From positions 1 through 34,568 of the forward strand of contig NZ_ONZF01000020.1 of assembly GCF_900302445.1 (NCBI RefSeq): 34,568 nt of DNA, read 5' to 3'. Position numbers and translations under genes: made by a program. Positions 1 through 10,654 of this stretch are shown here, piece by piece. The stretch is from Palleronia abyssalis (GTDB lineage Bacteria > Pseudomonadota > Alphaproteobacteria > Rhodobacterales > Rhodobacteraceae). The stretch's first letter is position 1. Every line of letters starts with the position of its first letter. The notes under the pieces were generated by a model. That model was not told the origin of the DNA and did not search any database. It saw nothing but the letters and a program-made list of their open reading frames with translations.

Positions 1-793
1 TACCAACCCGCTAAAGGCCGGTACCCCGAAATAACCGCTGAAAGCTTTCTGCTTGGTCAAAGTCACCGAAGTAACTCGCACCAAACAGTGAAGCTGTCTC
101 CCTCATCATCACCCGGAGGCTAGAGGGACGATATACGAGAGCTGATCCATCGAAATGAACCGTGACCGCCCGCATATCTCTTCAGATACCATCAGTTTCA
201 AAGAGCACGGCACAAAAAGCCGACATGATGCGCCTTAAACTACCAGCGCGCCCCGCCTGCCTTGTCCTCGATCTAGGTTGCCGCGTTTGCCTCAAGTCCT
301 TCCGAGTGTCAACCGCTTTTTCGCGACCGTCCCGAAATTCCTATCCGCCCCGTTTGGCGCCGCCTCGTAAACTTCAGGGCCTCCAAGTCGTCAACCGCCT
401 GTTCCAGCAGCAACTTCCCAAGTCCCGTCAGCCCCGTCCAGCGTCCCGCCAGCGCCTCAGCGCCGCCGGTGAAGCGCCTTCTACGGATCACACGCGCACC
501 CCGCAAGCGATTTCTGCAGAAAAAGGCGGGTTTTTCAAAGCGCGCAAGAGAATGCCTCGCCTCGACCGCCAGTGAGCACTTTTCCAGCACTTTTGACCCC
601 ATGTCGACGCAAGGGATGGAAAGCCCGAGCGCGCCTCACCGCCGCTTGATCGCTTCGCCTCCGGGAATCACCCGATGAAAGCCGCATTTCGCCCCCTGCC
701 CGCTCCCTGACGAAAGCATGATCCAGCCACGGTCGCGCCCAAAGGGCGTGCGCTCTATGGTTACAGCGACACCAAAGAAGAGAGGCCTGCCCC
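1..793. other. Leader region without a supportable gene
   Basis: No open frame here has a credible ribosome site or a recognisable protein; the frames present on both strands read as random GC-rich translation. Short direct repeats of AGCACTTTT lie near 576-596. The last part carries the purine-rich stretch AGAGAGG (779-785) that probably serves the GTG start at 794. I see no RNA gene or mobile element. Confidence 0.5.
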
Positions 794-2032
794 GTGATCC
801 GTTGTATCGTGACCTGCATTGCGCTTGCCGCCGCCCCCCTGTCCGCCGTTGCCCAAGACCGCCCGTCGGTCGAACGACAGTTCCAATCCTGGCTACAGCA
901 GACGATCTATCCGCGGGCCGCACGTGACGGAGTCTCTCGCGCCACGTTCGACGCCGCCACCGCAGGTATTTCTCTGAACTGGGATCTTCCCGATCTGGCC
1001 CCCCCCGGTGCGGCACCACCGGTCGAACGCCGGCAAAGACAGGCAGAGTTCGGTTCACCCGGGAAGTACTTCAATCAAAACTCCATCGACGGGGCCACGT
1101 CGGTGGGGCGGCAGATGGCGGCGCGACATGCTGAAACGTTGGCCGCCGTGGAACGCGCGACCGGTGTCCCCGGTCGGATAGTCCTTGCGATCTGGGGACG
1201 CGAAAGCGGCTATGGACGCGTTGCCATTCCGCATGACGCGTTCGAGGTTCTGGGCACGAAAGGCTTCATGAGCACGCGTGCGGACTACTTTACTGACGAA
1301 CTGATCGCAGCGCTGAAGATCGCCGAAGCGGGCCACGCACCGGAAAGCGCAATGAAAAGCAGTTGGGCCGGCGCCCTGGGACAGCCCCAGTTCATGCCGT
1401 CGAGCTTTCTGACCTACGCCGCTGACGGCGATGGGGATGGGCGCGCCGACATCTGGCGCTCCGAGGCTGATACCATTGCCTCCATCGCAAATTACCTGGC
1501 CAAGCATGGCTGGGTGCCCGGGAGGGATTGGGGATTCGAGGTTAATGTTCCACCCTCGGTCTCATGCGCGCTGGAGGGCCCCGACCAGGGGCGACCAATA
1601 TCCGAGTGGGAGCGTATGGGGATTTCGCGCGTATCCGGCCGCCCCTTCCCCGAAGACGAACGCGCGGAAGAAGGATACCTTCTGATGCCCGCCGGACGGA
1701 ACGGGCCGGCTTTCGTCGTTACGCCCAACTTCTACGTCCTGAAAGAGTACAACATGAGCGATCTCTATGCGCTGTTCGTCGGCCATGTGGGGGACCGCAT
1801 TCAGTACGGGATGGGCGACTTCGAAGGCCGATGGGGCAATGTCGGCGGCCTCTACCGGTCGGACGTGGCCGCGATGCAGCGCGCGCTTCAGGCAATGGGT
1901 CATGACGTCGGCGGGGCGGACGGCCTTCCCGGCTTCAAGACCCGGCGCTCGATCGGGCGGTGGCAGGAAGCTTCCGGACAAACGCCGACCTGCTTTCCCG
2001 AAGCGTCAATGAAGGCCGCTCTGGCGCGATAA
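794..2032 (+). CDS. Lytic murein transglycosylase, MltB family (SLT_2 plus peptidoglycan-binding domain)
   Basis: This exported enzyme should cleave the MurNAc-GlcNAc bond of peptidoglycan to leave a 1,6-anhydro end. The 412-residue product starts with GTG at 794 behind AGAGAGG and has a Sec signal peptide of about 20 residues ending in AVAQ. The transglycosylase domain covers about residues 25-320. The likely catalytic glutamate is E137 in AIWGRESGYG, and the family motif GALGQPQFMPSSF follows. A short calcium-loop-like stretch DGDGDGRADIW comes next. A C-terminal peptidoglycan-binding domain (about 340-405) contains RALQAMGHDVGGADG. Unlike the second paralogue at 29329-30468, it has no lipobox, so it is probably soluble in the periplasm. 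Family assignment is firm; the exact MltB subgroup is not. Confidence 0.93.
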   Translation: MIRCIVTCIALAAAPLSAVAQDRPSVERQFQSWLQQTIYPRAARDGVSRATFDAATAGISLNWDLPDLAPPGAAPPVERRQRQAEFGSPGKYFNQNSIDGATSVGRQMAARHAETLAAVERATGVPGRIVLAIWGRESGYGRVAIPHDAFEVLGTKGFMSTRADYFTDELIAALKIAEAGHAPESAMKSSWAGALGQPQFMPSSFLTYAADGDGDGRADIWRSEADTIASIANYLAKHGWVPGRDWGFEVNVPPSVSCALEGPDQGRPISEWERMGISRVSGRPFPEDERAEEGYLLMPAGRNGPAFVVTPNFYVLKEYNMSDLYALFVGHVGDRIQYGMGDFEGRWGNVGGLYRSDVAAMQRALQAMGHDVGGADGLPGFKTRRSIGRWQEASGQTPTCFPEASMKAALAR

Positions 2033-2114
2033 CGATCCAGGTCGCTCGGGCCGATCTTTCTATCGAAGCTTTTTCCCCTAAGCTCCGGTGCCGACACGAT
2101 GATGGGAGAGCGCA

Positions 2115-3521
2115 ATGAGCAAAAGCGAAGTCGGTTTGATCGGGCTGGGAACCATGGGGGCGGCACTCGCACTCAATATCGCCGAAAAGGGGCATGCCAT
2201 CTCGGTCTGGAACCGGACTGGGTCGAAGACGACGGCGTTTGCCGACTCGGCGCCGGATTCGTTCGCCGATCGCATTACCCCGACCCAAACGCTTGAGGAC
2301 CTCGTCGCTTCTCTCGCATCGCCACGGGCGATCATACTCATGGTGCCCGCCGGTGATGCCGTGGATCAGCAGATCGAGGCGCTTGTTCCACTTCTCGACC
2401 CCGAGGATGCCATCATAGACGCCGGAAATGCGAATTTTCGAGATACGAATCGGCGCATGCGCGACCTGACCCAGCCATTTCTGGGCATCGGCGTATCGGG
2501 CGGCGAGGACGGCGCGCGGCATGGCCCCTCGATCATGGGCGGCGGCCCGCGAAAGACATGGGACCGCGTGGCGACGATCCTGAAGGACATCGCGGCAAAG
2601 CACGACGGTGAACCCTGTGCCGAATGGCTGGGTGATGAGGGGGCCGGCCATTTCGTGAAGGCGGTGCATAACGGCATCGAATACGCGGACATGCAGCTGA
2701 TTGCCGAGGCCTACGGCCTGATGCGCGACGGTCTGGGCATGGGACCGGGCGATATCGCCGATGCCTTTACGCGGTGGAACGAGGGGCCCCTTCAGTCCTA
2801 TCTCATCGAGATTTCCGCGAAGGTGGCCCGTGCGACAGATGTCGAGACGGGCCGCCCGCTTCTGGAGATCATCGAAGATGCCGCCGGTCAAAAGGGCACG
2901 GGCCGCTGGACCGCCATCGAGGCGCAGCACCTCGCCGCCCCCGTTCCGGTGATCGAAGCCGCGGTCGCCGCGCGCAACATGTCCGCCCGCAAAGCACAGC
3001 GGATCGAGCTCGAACAAATCTTTGGCCGGGCACCAAACAGCATTCCGCAGGGTGCCCTATCCCTGGATACAATCGAACAGGCGCTGATCTGCGGAAAGAT
3101 CCTGTGCTATTCTCAGGGCTTTGACATGCTTGCGGCGGCATCGCAGGAGTTCTCGTGGTCCCTGGACCTTCCGGCGATCGCACGGGTGTGGCGGGAAGGA
3201 TGCATCATCCGGTCCGCCATGCTGGACGACATGGCCGAAGCGCTGTCGAAAGCTCCGAATCACAGCCTGATCGCATCTCCTTTCTTCGCGGATCACATGC
3301 GACGGACCCATGACAGTCTGCGCAACATGGTATCGACGGCCGTTCGATCGGGCGCACCGGTTCCCGCCCATGCCGCTGCATTGGCGGCGTTCGACACGCA
3401 ACGCACGACGCGTGGCACGGCCAACATGATCCAGGGTCAGCGGGATTTCTTCGGCCTGCACGGCTTCGCGCGCACCGACGACGGTCGCAGCGATCAGCAC
3501 GGCCCCTGGGGGAATACCTGA
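2115..3521 (+). CDS. gnd: 6-phosphogluconate dehydrogenase, decarboxylating
   Basis: Catalyses NADP-dependent oxidative decarboxylation of 6-phosphogluconate to ribulose 5-phosphate in the pentose phosphate pathway, in the cytoplasm. The 468-residue length is normal for the long (dimeric) form. The N-terminal Rossmann motif is GLGTMGAALALNIAEKGH. The substrate-binding segment reads GVSGGEDGARHGPSIMGGG. The catalytic lysine and asparagine lie in GHFVKAVHNGIEYADMQL. The C-terminal tail has RDFFGLHGFARTD. The ATG at 2115 follows GGGAGAGCGCA. The gene stands alone, 82 bases after the transglycosylase, and converges on the copper operon, with a GC-rich hairpin between. Confidence 0.96.
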   Translation: MSKSEVGLIGLGTMGAALALNIAEKGHAISVWNRTGSKTTAFADSAPDSFADRITPTQTLEDLVASLASPRAIILMVPAGDAVDQQIEALVPLLDPEDAIIDAGNANFRDTNRRMRDLTQPFLGIGVSGGEDGARHGPSIMGGGPRKTWDRVATILKDIAAKHDGEPCAEWLGDEGAGHFVKAVHNGIEYADMQLIAEAYGLMRDGLGMGPGDIADAFTRWNEGPLQSYLIEISAKVARATDVETGRPLLEIIEDAAGQKGTGRWTAIEAQHLAAPVPVIEAAVAARNMSARKAQRIELEQIFGRAPNSIPQGALSLDTIEQALICGKILCYSQGFDMLAAASQEFSWSLDLPAIARVWREGCIIRSAMLDDMAEALSKAPNHSLIASPFFADHMRRTHDSLRNMVSTAVRSGAPVPAHAAALAAFDTQRTTRGTANMIQGQRDFFGLHGFARTDDGRSDQHGPWGNT

Positions 3522-3531
3522 GCAGGCGCGA

Positions 3532-3559
3532 GCTGGGGGTGGACTTAGTCGCCCCCAGC
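3532..3559. terminator. Hairpin between convergent gnd and merR
   Basis: GCTGGGGG (3532-3539) pairs with CCCCCAGC (3552-3559) around a 12-base loop. It lies between two converging genes, so it may serve both. It lacks a run of T after either side, so the call is tentative. Confidence 0.45.
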
Positions 3560-3590
3560 CGAAGGGTGCGCCGCCCGGATCATGAACGGC

Positions 3591-3983
3591 TCAGGACTGC
3601 TCCTTCCCGATCGATTCGAGGATGGGGCAATTCGGGCGGTGATCCCCAGCACACCGATGAACCAGATCGTCCAGCGTCTCGCGTATTTCGTGCAATGCGG
3701 CGATCTTTGCATCTATCGCCTCCAGATGGTCCTCGGCGATCCGCTTCACATCGGCACTTTCGCGGCGATCGTCCTCCCACAGCGACACCAGAGTGCGGCA
3801 ATCCTCGATAGTGAATCCCAGGGCGCGGGCCCGCCCGATGAACCCCAGCTTGTTCACGTCGCTGTCGGAAAATACCCTGTATCCGTTCGGCCCCCTTTGC
3901 GGGACGATCAAGCCGATATCCTCGTAGTAGCGGATCGTCTTCGCCGGCACATGCGTCAGCTCGCTCGCGTCCTTGATGTTCAT
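3591..3983 (-). CDS. cueR: MerR-family copper-responsive regulator (CueR/HmrR-like)
   Basis: A 130-residue MerR-family activator that probably senses Cu(I) and activates the adjoining copper exporter. The N-terminal winged helix is typical: [20 protein letters not shown], then the wing with GPNGYRVF. A dimerisation helix follows at about 75-110. The C-terminal metal loop reads [12 protein letters not shown]; two cysteines with this spacing are the CueR/HmrR Cu(I) ligands, and the single CxGDxxxxCPIL loop argues against zinc or mercury sensing. The ATG overlaps the stop codon of copA as ATGA (3980-3983), so the two genes are one transcript with translational coupling. The regulator is therefore likely autoregulated through the promoter at 6497-6527. 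Confidence 0.9.
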   Translation of the reverse strand: MNIKDASELTHVPAKTIRYYEDIGLIVPQRGPNGYRVFSDSDVNKLGFIGRARALGFTIEDCRTLVSLWEDDRRESADVKRIAEDHLEAIDAKIAALHEIRETLDDLVHRCAGDHRPNCPILESIGKEQS

Positions 3984-6466
3984 GCGGGCCTCGCGTGGGT
4001 CGGACTATGAGAGCTGGCGGGCCTATCGGGTCGAGCTGTTCCGGCTCGGCGCAATCGCAGCGCATTCGTCAGGACGAAGACGCTGGACAATGCCATTGCA
4101 CCTGCGGCCAGCATCGGGGACAGCAAGACACCCGCGAAAGGCCACAGAACCCCGGCCGCTACCGGAATCAGCGCCGTGTTGTAGGCAAATGCCCAGAACA
4201 GGTTTTGCCGGATGTTGCGCATGGTCGCCCGGCTCAAGTCAATGGCCGTTAGAATGCCGGCCGGGTTACCAGACATCAGAACGACGTCAGCGGCCTCGAT
4301 GGCGATATCCGTGCCGGATCCGATCGCGATCCCCACGTCGGCCGCGGCCAGGGCGGGCGCATCGTTGATGCCGTCCCCGACGAAAGCGACCCCGCTGCCA
4401 AGGTCTCGCAGGGCGGCCAGCTTGCCGTCGGGCAGGACGTCGGCCACGATGTCTTCAATCCCCAGGCGCCGTCCGATGGATTCGGCGGTCGCTCGGGCAT
4501 CGCCCGTGACCATGACAGGGCGAATACCGCGCGATTTCAGGGCCGCCAGCATGGGTGCAGACCCTGGCTTGATCGGGTCGGCGACGCCGATCACGCCTGC
4601 CAACTGCCCACCGCTCGCGACGAAGAACGCCGTTTGCCCGCTTTCGGCCATTCGCTGCACCGCATCGGACAACGGGGCGGTGTCCACCCCATCGCCCTGC
4701 ATCATCCGGGCCGAACCCACCAAGACATCGCAACCTTCAACACGCCCGCTGATTCCCAGGCCGGTCCGGCTCTCGAACTTCTCCACTGCGGATATCGCCA
4801 AGCCCCTGCCCTCGGCGGCGCGAACGACGGCGGCACCAACGGGATGTTCCGACGACCGTTCGAGTGCGGCCGCCAGCGCCAGGATTTCGCTCTCGGCCAG
4901 ACCGCCATGGCCGACAACTTCGGTCACTTCAGGGCGCCCTTCGGTCAAGGTACCAGTCTTGTCAAACGCCACGGTCGCGACGTTTTCCAAGGCCTGCAAC
5001 GCATCACCCTTGCGGAACAGAATACCCATCTCGGCCGCGCGACCGGTTCCAACCATTACACTGACCGGCGTCGCCAGCCCCATGGCGCACGGGCACGCCA
5101 CGATCAGAACCGAAACTCCGGCCACCAGTGCAAAGCCAAGCGCGGGGTCGGGGCCAAACAGCAGCCATACGCCGACGGCAAGCCCCGCAACCCCGAGTAC
5201 GGCAGGCACGAACCACCGCACAACCCGATCCACCAATCGCTGGATCGGCAGTTTGGCCCCTTGCGCATCACGCACCATGCGAACGATTTCGGCCAGAACA
5301 GTGCCTTCACCGACGGCGTTGGCCACGATGGTCAGGGAACCCGCGCCATTCACGGTCCCGCCCGTCACCGCACCGCCCGTGGTCTTATCAACGGGAGCGG
5401 CTTCCCCGGTCAGCATGGATTCGTCCACGAAGCTGCGACCCTCGATTACGTCGCCATCCACGGGAATACGTTCTCCCGGACGGATCAGAAGGCGATCACC
5501 CACCGCAACCTCGCTGATCGGCACATCCTCGTGCCGACCGTCCCGCATCACGCGGGCCGATTGCGGCTGCAGGTCGATCAGCTTTCGGATCGCCGCACCG
5601 GTCTGCCCCTTTGCGCGGGCCTCGATCCACCTTCCAAGCAGGATAAGGGTGACGATGACGGCAGCAGCTTCGAAATACACCGCGACCGACTGTGCGGGCA
5701 GTAACCCCGGCGCAAACGTCGCTACAGCCGAGAACGACCAAGCGGACAACGTCCCGATGGCGACAAGCGCATTCATCTCCGGCGCGCCGCGGAGCAATGC
5801 AGGAATCCCATTTTTGAGGAACCGCCGTCCCGGACCCAATAGTACCATTGTCGTCAGGAAGAACTGCAAGACCCAAGACGTTTGTCGCCCAATCGTATCG
5901 GCCACCAGCGACTGCATCCCGGGGATGAAATGCCCGCCCATCTCGATCAGGAAAATCGGAAGGGTCAGCACTGCCGCGATGATCGTATCACGTCGCAGCC
6001 ACAATCTTTCATCCCGCCGCTTGTCGCCAACCGCGGACCCGCCGTCTTCGACCGGAGCGGTACCGTAGCCCGCGCGTGTTCCAGCCTCCGCGATACGCTG
6101 GGCTGACGTCATCCCTTCAAGCCAGTCGACCTGAACATTGGATGCCGCCAGATTGGCACGCGCTTCGATCACGCCCGGCACCCCTTCGATACCGCGTTCG
6201 ACCCGGGACGCACAGGACGCGCACCGCATTCCGTCGACCTGAAAGGTCTGGGTCACGCTGACCGCGGGATAGCCTGCGTCCCGCAGCACCTTATCGATCT
6301 GGGCCGCCCGCAAATCAGGGGATCCAACAATACGCGCGGTCGACGCCGCAAGATTCACCTCTGCGCTCTGCACGTCGCCCATAGACAGCAGCGCGCGTTC
6401 GGCCCGCCCGACACACGACGCGCAGTTCAGGCCGGAAAGGGTCACGGTTATTTGTGTTTCGTCCAT
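3980..6466 (-). CDS. copA: Copper-translocating P1B-type ATPase
   Basis: Exports Cu(I) from the cytoplasm across the inner membrane at the cost of ATP. Two N-terminal heavy-metal-associated domains carry CASC motifs: LNCASC near residue 15 and MRCASC near residue 82. Membrane helices follow from about residue 165. The ion-binding CPC sits in [15 protein letters not shown]. The phosphorylated aspartate lies in [10 protein letters not shown]. The P1B-specific His-Pro is in SSEHPVGAA, and the hinge motif is [19 protein letters not shown] chose the ATG at 6466 (828 residues) over a TTG at 6478, which would lie only about 11 bases from the expected transcription start. The regulator gene overlaps its end by four bases. 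Confidence 0.95.
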   Translation of the reverse strand: MDETQITVTLSGLNCASCVGRAERALLSMGDVQSAEVNLAASTARIVGSPDLRAAQIDKVLRDAGYPAVSVTQTFQVDGMRCASCASRVERGIEGVPGVIEARANLAASNVQVDWLEGMTSAQRIAEAGTRAGYGTAPVEDGGSAVGDKRRDERLWLRRDTIIAAVLTLPIFLIEMGGHFIPGMQSLVADTIGRQTSWVLQFFLTTMVLLGPGRRFLKNGIPALLRGAPEMNALVAIGTLSAWSFSAVATFAPGLLPAQSVAVYFEAAAVIVTLILLGRWIEARAKGQTGAAIRKLIDLQPQSARVMRDGRHEDVPISEVAVGDRLLIRPGERIPVDGDVIEGRSFVDESMLTGEAAPVDKTTGGAVTGGTVNGAGSLTIVANAVGEGTVLAEIVRMVRDAQGAKLPIQRLVDRVVRWFVPAVLGVAGLAVGVWLLFGPDPALGFALVAGVSVLIVACPCAMGLATPVSVMVGTGRAAEMGILFRKGDALQALENVATVAFDKTGTLTEGRPEVTEVVGHGGLAESEILALAAALERSSEHPVGAAVVRAAEGRGLAISAVEKFESRTGLGISGRVEGCDVLVGSARMMQGDGVDTAPLSDAVQRMAESGQTAFFVASGGQLAGVIGVADPIKPGSAPMLAALKSRGIRPVMVTGDARATAESIGRRLGIEDIVADVLPDGKLAALRDLGSGVAFVGDGINDAPALAAADVGIAIGSGTDIAIEAADVVLMSGNPAGILTAIDLSRATMRNIRQNLFWAFAYNTALIPVAAGVLWPFAGVLLSPMLAAGAMALSSVFVLTNALRLRRAGTARPDRPASSHSPTHARPA

Positions 6467-6496
6467 AAAAGGCACCAATCGTTCGGTATTGCCCCA

Positions 6497-6527
6497 GAGA
6501 TAGGGCTTCCACCTACTGGAAGGTCAA
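6497..6527 (-). promoter_or_regulatory. MerR-type (CueR) operator-promoter of copA-cueR
   Basis: Read on the minus strand: a -35 element TTGACC (6527-6522), a spacer of 19 bases and a -10 element TATCTC (6502-6497). The spacer contains the inverted repeat CTTCC-N7-GGAAG (6506-6522). An over-long 19-bp spacer with a central dyad is the hallmark of promoters activated by DNA distortion by MerR proteins. It sits about 30 bases before the copA ATG. Confidence 0.88.
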
Positions 6528-6645
6528 GACCTACGAAGCGACTGCGTTCGAACCGCACCGGAAGCAGGATGCGCCCAAAAACACGGCACGAAACTCTTCG
6601 ATCACTGCCGCACGTCATAAGAGTTGGGGGTATCAGTATGGGAAA

Positions 6646-6720
<75 letters not shown>

Positions 6721-6858
6721 CCGCGTCGGTGGCGGGTCCTTAGACGGAACCGGGAAAGCGCGCAAGTGGGGTCGCCGGATTTTTGGAAGCCTTTTGGAAG
6801 CCTAAAGTCCGCCTCCTACCAGCTAGACCCTGCCCGGTGGCTGGTCTATGTCCAAACC

Positions 6859-7005
6859 ATGGCAAAGAGGCAGAACACCGATACGCCGAAAAGCCCGCGC
6901 GAACTGCGCGAGGATCGTCTGAAAGCTGCGCTGAAAGAGAATATTAAGCGGCGCAAGGACCAGGCGAAGGCGCGTGAGACGGACGGTTCGGATACGTCGG
7001 CATAA
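6859..7005 (+). CDS. Small charged protein of unknown function upstream of murA
   Basis: A 48-residue, very hydrophilic product starting [18 protein letters not shown], rich in Lys, Arg, Asp and Glu, with no membrane segment or cysteine. The central part (about 12-42) can form an amphipathic helix. It ends 14 bases before murA and the GGA-rich stretch AAGGAAACAG between them serves murA, so the two are probably cotranscribed. The frame is open further upstream to 6766, but that longer form starts beside the tRNA-Thr gene and looks less natural. No function can be assigned. Confidence 0.6.
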   Translation: MAKRQNTDTPKSPRELREDRLKAALKENIKRRKDQAKARETDGSDTSA

Positions 7006-7019
7006 TAAGGAAACAGGTC

Positions 7020-8288
7020 ATGGATTCCATCGTCGTCACGGGTGGTGCGGAACTGCGGGGGGAAATCCCCATCGCCGGCGCCAAAAACGCGTGCCTCACC
7101 CTCATGCCCGCGACCCTTCTGAGTGAATCGCCGCTGACGCTTACGAATGCGCCGCGATTGTCGGATATTGCAACGATGACATCGCTTCTCCGCTCTTTGG
7201 GGGTCGAGGTCGCGTCCCTTCAGGATGGGCGCGTGCTGTCGCTGTCGTCCCACGCGCTAGACAGCCACGTCGCCGACTATAACATCGTACGCAAGATGCG
7301 GGCCTCCATTCTGGTCCTCGGTCCCCTGCTGGCGCGGACCGGCCACGCGGTCGTGTCACTGCCCGGGGGATGCGCAATCGGCGCGCGCCCCGTCGACCTT
7401 CATCTGCGCGGCCTGGAAGCCCTCGGGGCCGAGCTGGAGTTGCGAGACGGCTACGTTCACGCCTCTGCGGCAGGTGGTCTGAAGGGTGGCAAGGTCGAGT
7501 TTCCCGTGGCATCGGTCGGCGCGACGGAAAACGTGCTGATGGCCGCGACCTTGGCCAAGGGCACCACCGTGATCGAGAACGCGGCGAAAGAGCCCGAGAT
7601 AGTCGATCTCGCCGATTGCTTGCGCCGCATGGGCGCCCGGATCGAAGGCGACGGAACCCGTTGCATCACCGTCGAGGGCGTCGATACCCTGAGCGGGGCC
7701 ACCCATCCAGTCGTGACCGACCGGATCGAACTTGGCACCTATATGCTCGCCCCCGCCATCTGCGGCGGCGAAGTCGAGTGCCTCGGCGGCCGAATGGACC
7801 TTCTGGGGGCGTTTATCGAGAAACTGGACGAGGCGGGCGTCTCCGTCGAACAGACCGAGCGCGGCCTGAAAGTACGGCGCCGCGGCGACAGGGTCAGAGC
7901 GGTAGACGTCACGACCGAACCGTTCCCCGGCTTTCCCACCGACCTCCAGGCGCAGATGATGGCGCTATTGTGCACCGCTGATGGCACCTCGACCCTGCAC
8001 GAAACCATTTTTGAGAATCGCTTCATGCACGCGCCCGAACTGACGCGGATGGGGGCCCGCATCGAGGTTCACGGCGGCACAGCGAAGGTTCACGGCGTCG
8101 AACGCCTCAAAGGTGCGCCCGTCATGGCAACCGATCTGCGCGCCAGCGTGTCGCTTATCCTTGCCGGTCTGGCCGCCGAGGGTGATACGGTGGTCAACCG
8201 GGTCTATCACCTGGATCGTGGATACGAGAACGTCGAAAGCAAGCTTGGCGCAGTAGGCGCCCGGATCGAACGGGTCAAAGAGGAATGA
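7020..8288 (+). CDS. murA: UDP-N-acetylglucosamine 1-carboxyvinyltransferase
   Basis: First committed step of peptidoglycan synthesis: transfers enolpyruvate from PEP to UDP-GlcNAc in the cytoplasm. The 422-residue length fits the family. The N-terminal part has [18 protein letters not shown] with the substrate-contacting Lys-Asn. The catalytic cysteine lies in [15 protein letters not shown], the fosfomycin-sensitive form (Cys, not Asp). Further family motifs are [10 protein letters not shown] and [10 protein letters not shown], and the C-terminal [17 protein letters not shown]. The ATG follows AAGGAAACAGGTC. Its stop overlaps the start of the DUF2948 gene as ATGA (8285-8288). Confidence 0.97.
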   Translation: MDSIVVTGGAELRGEIPIAGAKNACLTLMPATLLSESPLTLTNAPRLSDIATMTSLLRSLGVEVASLQDGRVLSLSSHALDSHVADYNIVRKMRASILVLGPLLARTGHAVVSLPGGCAIGARPVDLHLRGLEALGAELELRDGYVHASAAGGLKGGKVEFPVASVGATENVLMAATLAKGTTVIENAAKEPEIVDLADCLRRMGARIEGDGTRCITVEGVDTLSGATHPVVTDRIELGTYMLAPAICGGEVECLGGRMDLLGAFIEKLDEAGVSVEQTERGLKVRRRGDRVRAVDVTTEPFPGFPTDLQAQMMALLCTADGTSTLHETIFENRFMHAPELTRMGARIEVHGGTAKVHGVERLKGAPVMATDLRASVSLILAGLAAEGDTVVNRVYHLDRGYENVESKLGAVGARIERVKEE

Positions 8289-8761
8289 GCGACAATGACG
8301 CCCGATTCCAGGACGCGCGCAGCGGTCCCCTGCGGCTGAAGGCCCTTGACCCCGACGATCTGCAGGTCGTGTCGTCCCTGTGCCAGGACGCGGTCTTTCC
8401 GATGTCCGAAATGACGTGGGACCGGCCACAAAGGCGATTCGGCCTGCTTCTGAACCGGCTGCGTCGCGAGGATCCGCGCGTCCAAGGGGCGCGAGATGTC
8501 GAACGCGTCCGCTCTGTTCTGGTCGTCGAGGACGTGATGTCCATTCGGACCCAGGGCATCGACCGCGCGGACAAGGACACGATCTGCGCCCTGCTGTCGA
8601 TATCGCTCGAGCCGGGGGAAGATGGCGGTGGACGTCTTCTGTTCACTTTGGCTGGCGACGGCGCCATCGAACTGACCGTCGAAGCGCTGGAAGCCACGTT
8701 GCGCGACGTGACCCGGCCCTATATCGCCCCCTCGGGCAAGCTTCCCGGCCACGACATCTGA
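8285..8761 (+). CDS. DUF2948 family protein
   Basis: A 158-residue cytoplasmic protein of unknown function, recognised by its segments [20 protein letters not shown] and [13 protein letters not shown] and by its position between murA and hisD in Rhodobacterales. The second half has alternating hydrophobic strands ([20 protein letters not shown]) and ends in [15 protein letters not shown]. No catalytic motif is evident. The start overlaps the murA stop by four bases, which suggests coupled translation. Family membership is from memory of the motif and the neighbourhood. Confidence 0.85.
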   Translation: MSDNDARFQDARSGPLRLKALDPDDLQVVSSLCQDAVFPMSEMTWDRPQRRFGLLLNRLRREDPRVQGARDVERVRSVLVVEDVMSIRTQGIDRADKDTICALLSISLEPGEDGGGRLLFTLAGDGAIELTVEALEATLRDVTRPYIAPSGKLPGHDI

Positions 8762-8820
8762 GCGCGGGTTCTTGCCGGGCCGCCGCGCAGGCGATACCCC
8801 GGCGCAAAAGGACAACCGCC

Positions 8821-10119
8821 ATGCCGCAATTCATCTCGACCACGGATCCTGACTTCGAAACGCGGTTTGCCCGTCTGCTGACCATGAAGCGCGAGGACTC
8901 GCCGGATGTGGACGACACGGTCGCCGCTATAATCGCGGATATCCGGGCGCGGGGCGACATCGCCCTGTGCGAGCTGACCGAACGCTATGACCGAATGACC
9001 ATCTCGCCGGATCGTCTCGCCTTTTCGGAAGACGAAATCGAAGCCGAGATCGCCCGCGTCCCCGAGGACGAGCGCGCGGCGCTGGAACTGGCCGCCACAC
9101 GCATACGGGCCTACCACAAACGTCAACTCCCGCAGGACGAAAGCTGGACCGACAAAAGCGGTGCGACGCTGGGGTGGCGATGGACGCCGGTGGGTGCCGC
9201 AGGACTCTACGTCCCCGGCGGGCGGGCCTCCTATCCTTCTTCCGTTCTTATGAACGCGATCCCGGCGAAAGTCGCGGGCGTCCCAAACCTAGTCGTTACG
9301 GCACCGACGCCGGACGGAACGGCCAATCCTCTGGTTCTTCTGGCGGCGCGGATTTCCGGGGTGGACACGATTTATCGCATCGGCGGGGCGCAGGCGATTG
9401 CAGCGTTGGCCTACGGCACGGAAACGATTCGTGCGGTGGACAAGATCACCGGGCCGGGCAACGCTTATGTCGCGGCCGCGAAACGCAGGGTATTCGGTCG
9501 GGTGGGCATCGACATGATCGCCGGCCCGTCCGAGATTCTCGTGATCGCCGACGAAGACAACGACCCAGACTGGATCGCGCTGGACCTGCTCAGCCAAGCC
9601 GAGCACGACGACAGCGCGCAGTCGATCCTGATCACGACGGATCAGGGCTTGGCAGATGACGTTGCCGTCGCCGTCGAACGTCGTCTGGAAACGCTGGAAC
9701 GGCGTGAGATCGCGGGCGCGAGTTGGCGCGACTACGGGGCGGTCATCACGGTGCGCGATCTTGGCGAAGCGGCGCTTCTGGCCGATCAGATCGCGCCCGA
9801 ACACTTGGAACTGTGCGTGTCCGAACCCGAGCCGCTGGCCGCCAATATCACCAATGCCGGCGCGATCTTCCTCGGAAAATGGACCCCCGAGGCAATCGGG
9901 GACTATGTTGGCGGCCCGAACCACGTGCTCCCGACCGCCCGCTCGGCGCGATTCTCGTCAGGACTTTCGGTCCTTGATTTCATGAAGCGGACCACGATGG
10001 CTAAAATGACCCCGGCGTCCCTCAGGGAAATCGGCCCGGCGGCCGAAACTCTGGCCACGTCCGAGAGCCTGGAAGCACACGGCCTGAGCGTGCGCGCACG
10101 TCTGGACCGACTGAACTGA
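8821..10119 (+). CDS. hisD: Histidinol dehydrogenase
   Basis: Last two steps of histidine synthesis: NAD-dependent oxidation of L-histidinol to histidinal and then to histidine, with zinc. The product from the ATG at 8821 is 432 residues, the usual length. Key segments are GLYVPGGRASYPSS, then GPGNAYVAAAKRRVFG and the signature IDMIAGPSEILVIAD. The zinc/catalytic segment is QAEHDDSAQS, and a C-terminal zinc-ligand region holds APEHLELCV. The frame is open upstream through the DUF2948 gene, but the ATG at 8821, after AAAAGGACAACCGCC, matches the family's start. It lies 59 bases after the DUF2948 gene. Confidence 0.96.
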   Translation: MPQFISTTDPDFETRFARLLTMKREDSPDVDDTVAAIIADIRARGDIALCELTERYDRMTISPDRLAFSEDEIEAEIARVPEDERAALELAATRIRAYHKRQLPQDESWTDKSGATLGWRWTPVGAAGLYVPGGRASYPSSVLMNAIPAKVAGVPNLVVTAPTPDGTANPLVLLAARISGVDTIYRIGGAQAIAALAYGTETIRAVDKITGPGNAYVAAAKRRVFGRVGIDMIAGPSEILVIADEDNDPDWIALDLLSQAEHDDSAQSILITTDQGLADDVAVAVERRLETLERREIAGASWRDYGAVITVRDLGEAALLADQIAPEHLELCVSEPEPLAANITNAGAIFLGKWTPEAIGDYVGGPNHVLPTARSARFSSGLSVLDFMKRTTMAKMTPASLREIGPAAETLATSESLEAHGLSVRARLDRLN

Positions 10120-10180
10120 TCTCGACATGACGCGTTGCACCTGCCAAAACCGCCCAAGGGAGGCTCACCCAGACGAACGG

Positions 10181-10654
10181 ATGGCGAGCCGGAACATGTA
10201 TCTCGAACGCATAGAAATCGACGAGGGGGGATTGCCCGAGCCTTCCCCCGAAATGGAGCAGGAACGCCGGGTCGCGGTGTTCGACCTTCAGGAATCAAAC
10301 CATTTTGCCGTGAAGGACCACGTCCAAGGTCCATATAGCCTGCGCCTGGGTATGGATCACGGTCGCGCTGCGTTCTTCTGGCGTGCCGCTGACGGAACCG
10401 AAGGCGACTTTCGCATATCACTGGGTTCCCTTGCCCATACCGCAAAGGACTACCGCACCCTGTGTGAAGCCTATGTGGATGCAGTGCGGACCCTGCCGCC
10501 TGCCCGCATCGAAGAGATCGACACCGCCCGGCGCGAGATCCATCAGGAAGCTGCACGACAGTTACAACTCCGCATGGCCGACAGGGCCGAGGTCGACGAA
10601 CCCACCGCCCGGCGCCTGTTCACTTTGCTCTGCGCGATGACGCAGGACACGTGA
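10181..10654 (+). CDS. UPF0262 family protein
   Basis: A protein of about 157 residues of unknown function, matching the UPF0262 family that follows hisD in many alphaproteobacteria. Visible features are YLERIEIDEGGLPEPSPEME, HVQGPYSLRLGMDHGRAAF and the charged helix ARREIHQEAARQLQLRMA. There is no signal peptide or membrane segment. I preferred the ATG at 10181 because the family begins shortly before the IEID strand. An ATG at 10196 and an upstream ATG at 10127 are alternatives, and the upstream one adds a cysteine-rich leader that looks non-native. Confidence 0.82.
   Translation: MASRNMYLERIEIDEGGLPEPSPEMEQERRVAVFDLQESNHFAVKDHVQGPYSLRLGMDHGRAAFFWRAADGTEGDFRISLGSLAHTAKDYRTLCEAYVDAVRTLPPARIEEIDTARREIHQEAARQLQLRMADRAEVDEPTARRLFTLLCAMTQDT

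Noticed and set aside
162-575. 137-codon frame at the left end
   Set aside because: No ribosome site, no recognisable protein, and an overlapping frame of equal quality on the other strand.
4212-6068. 618-codon open frame on the plus strand
   Set aside because: It is antisense to copA, rich in Ser/Pro/Thr and has no domain; a usual GC-rich shadow of the real gene.
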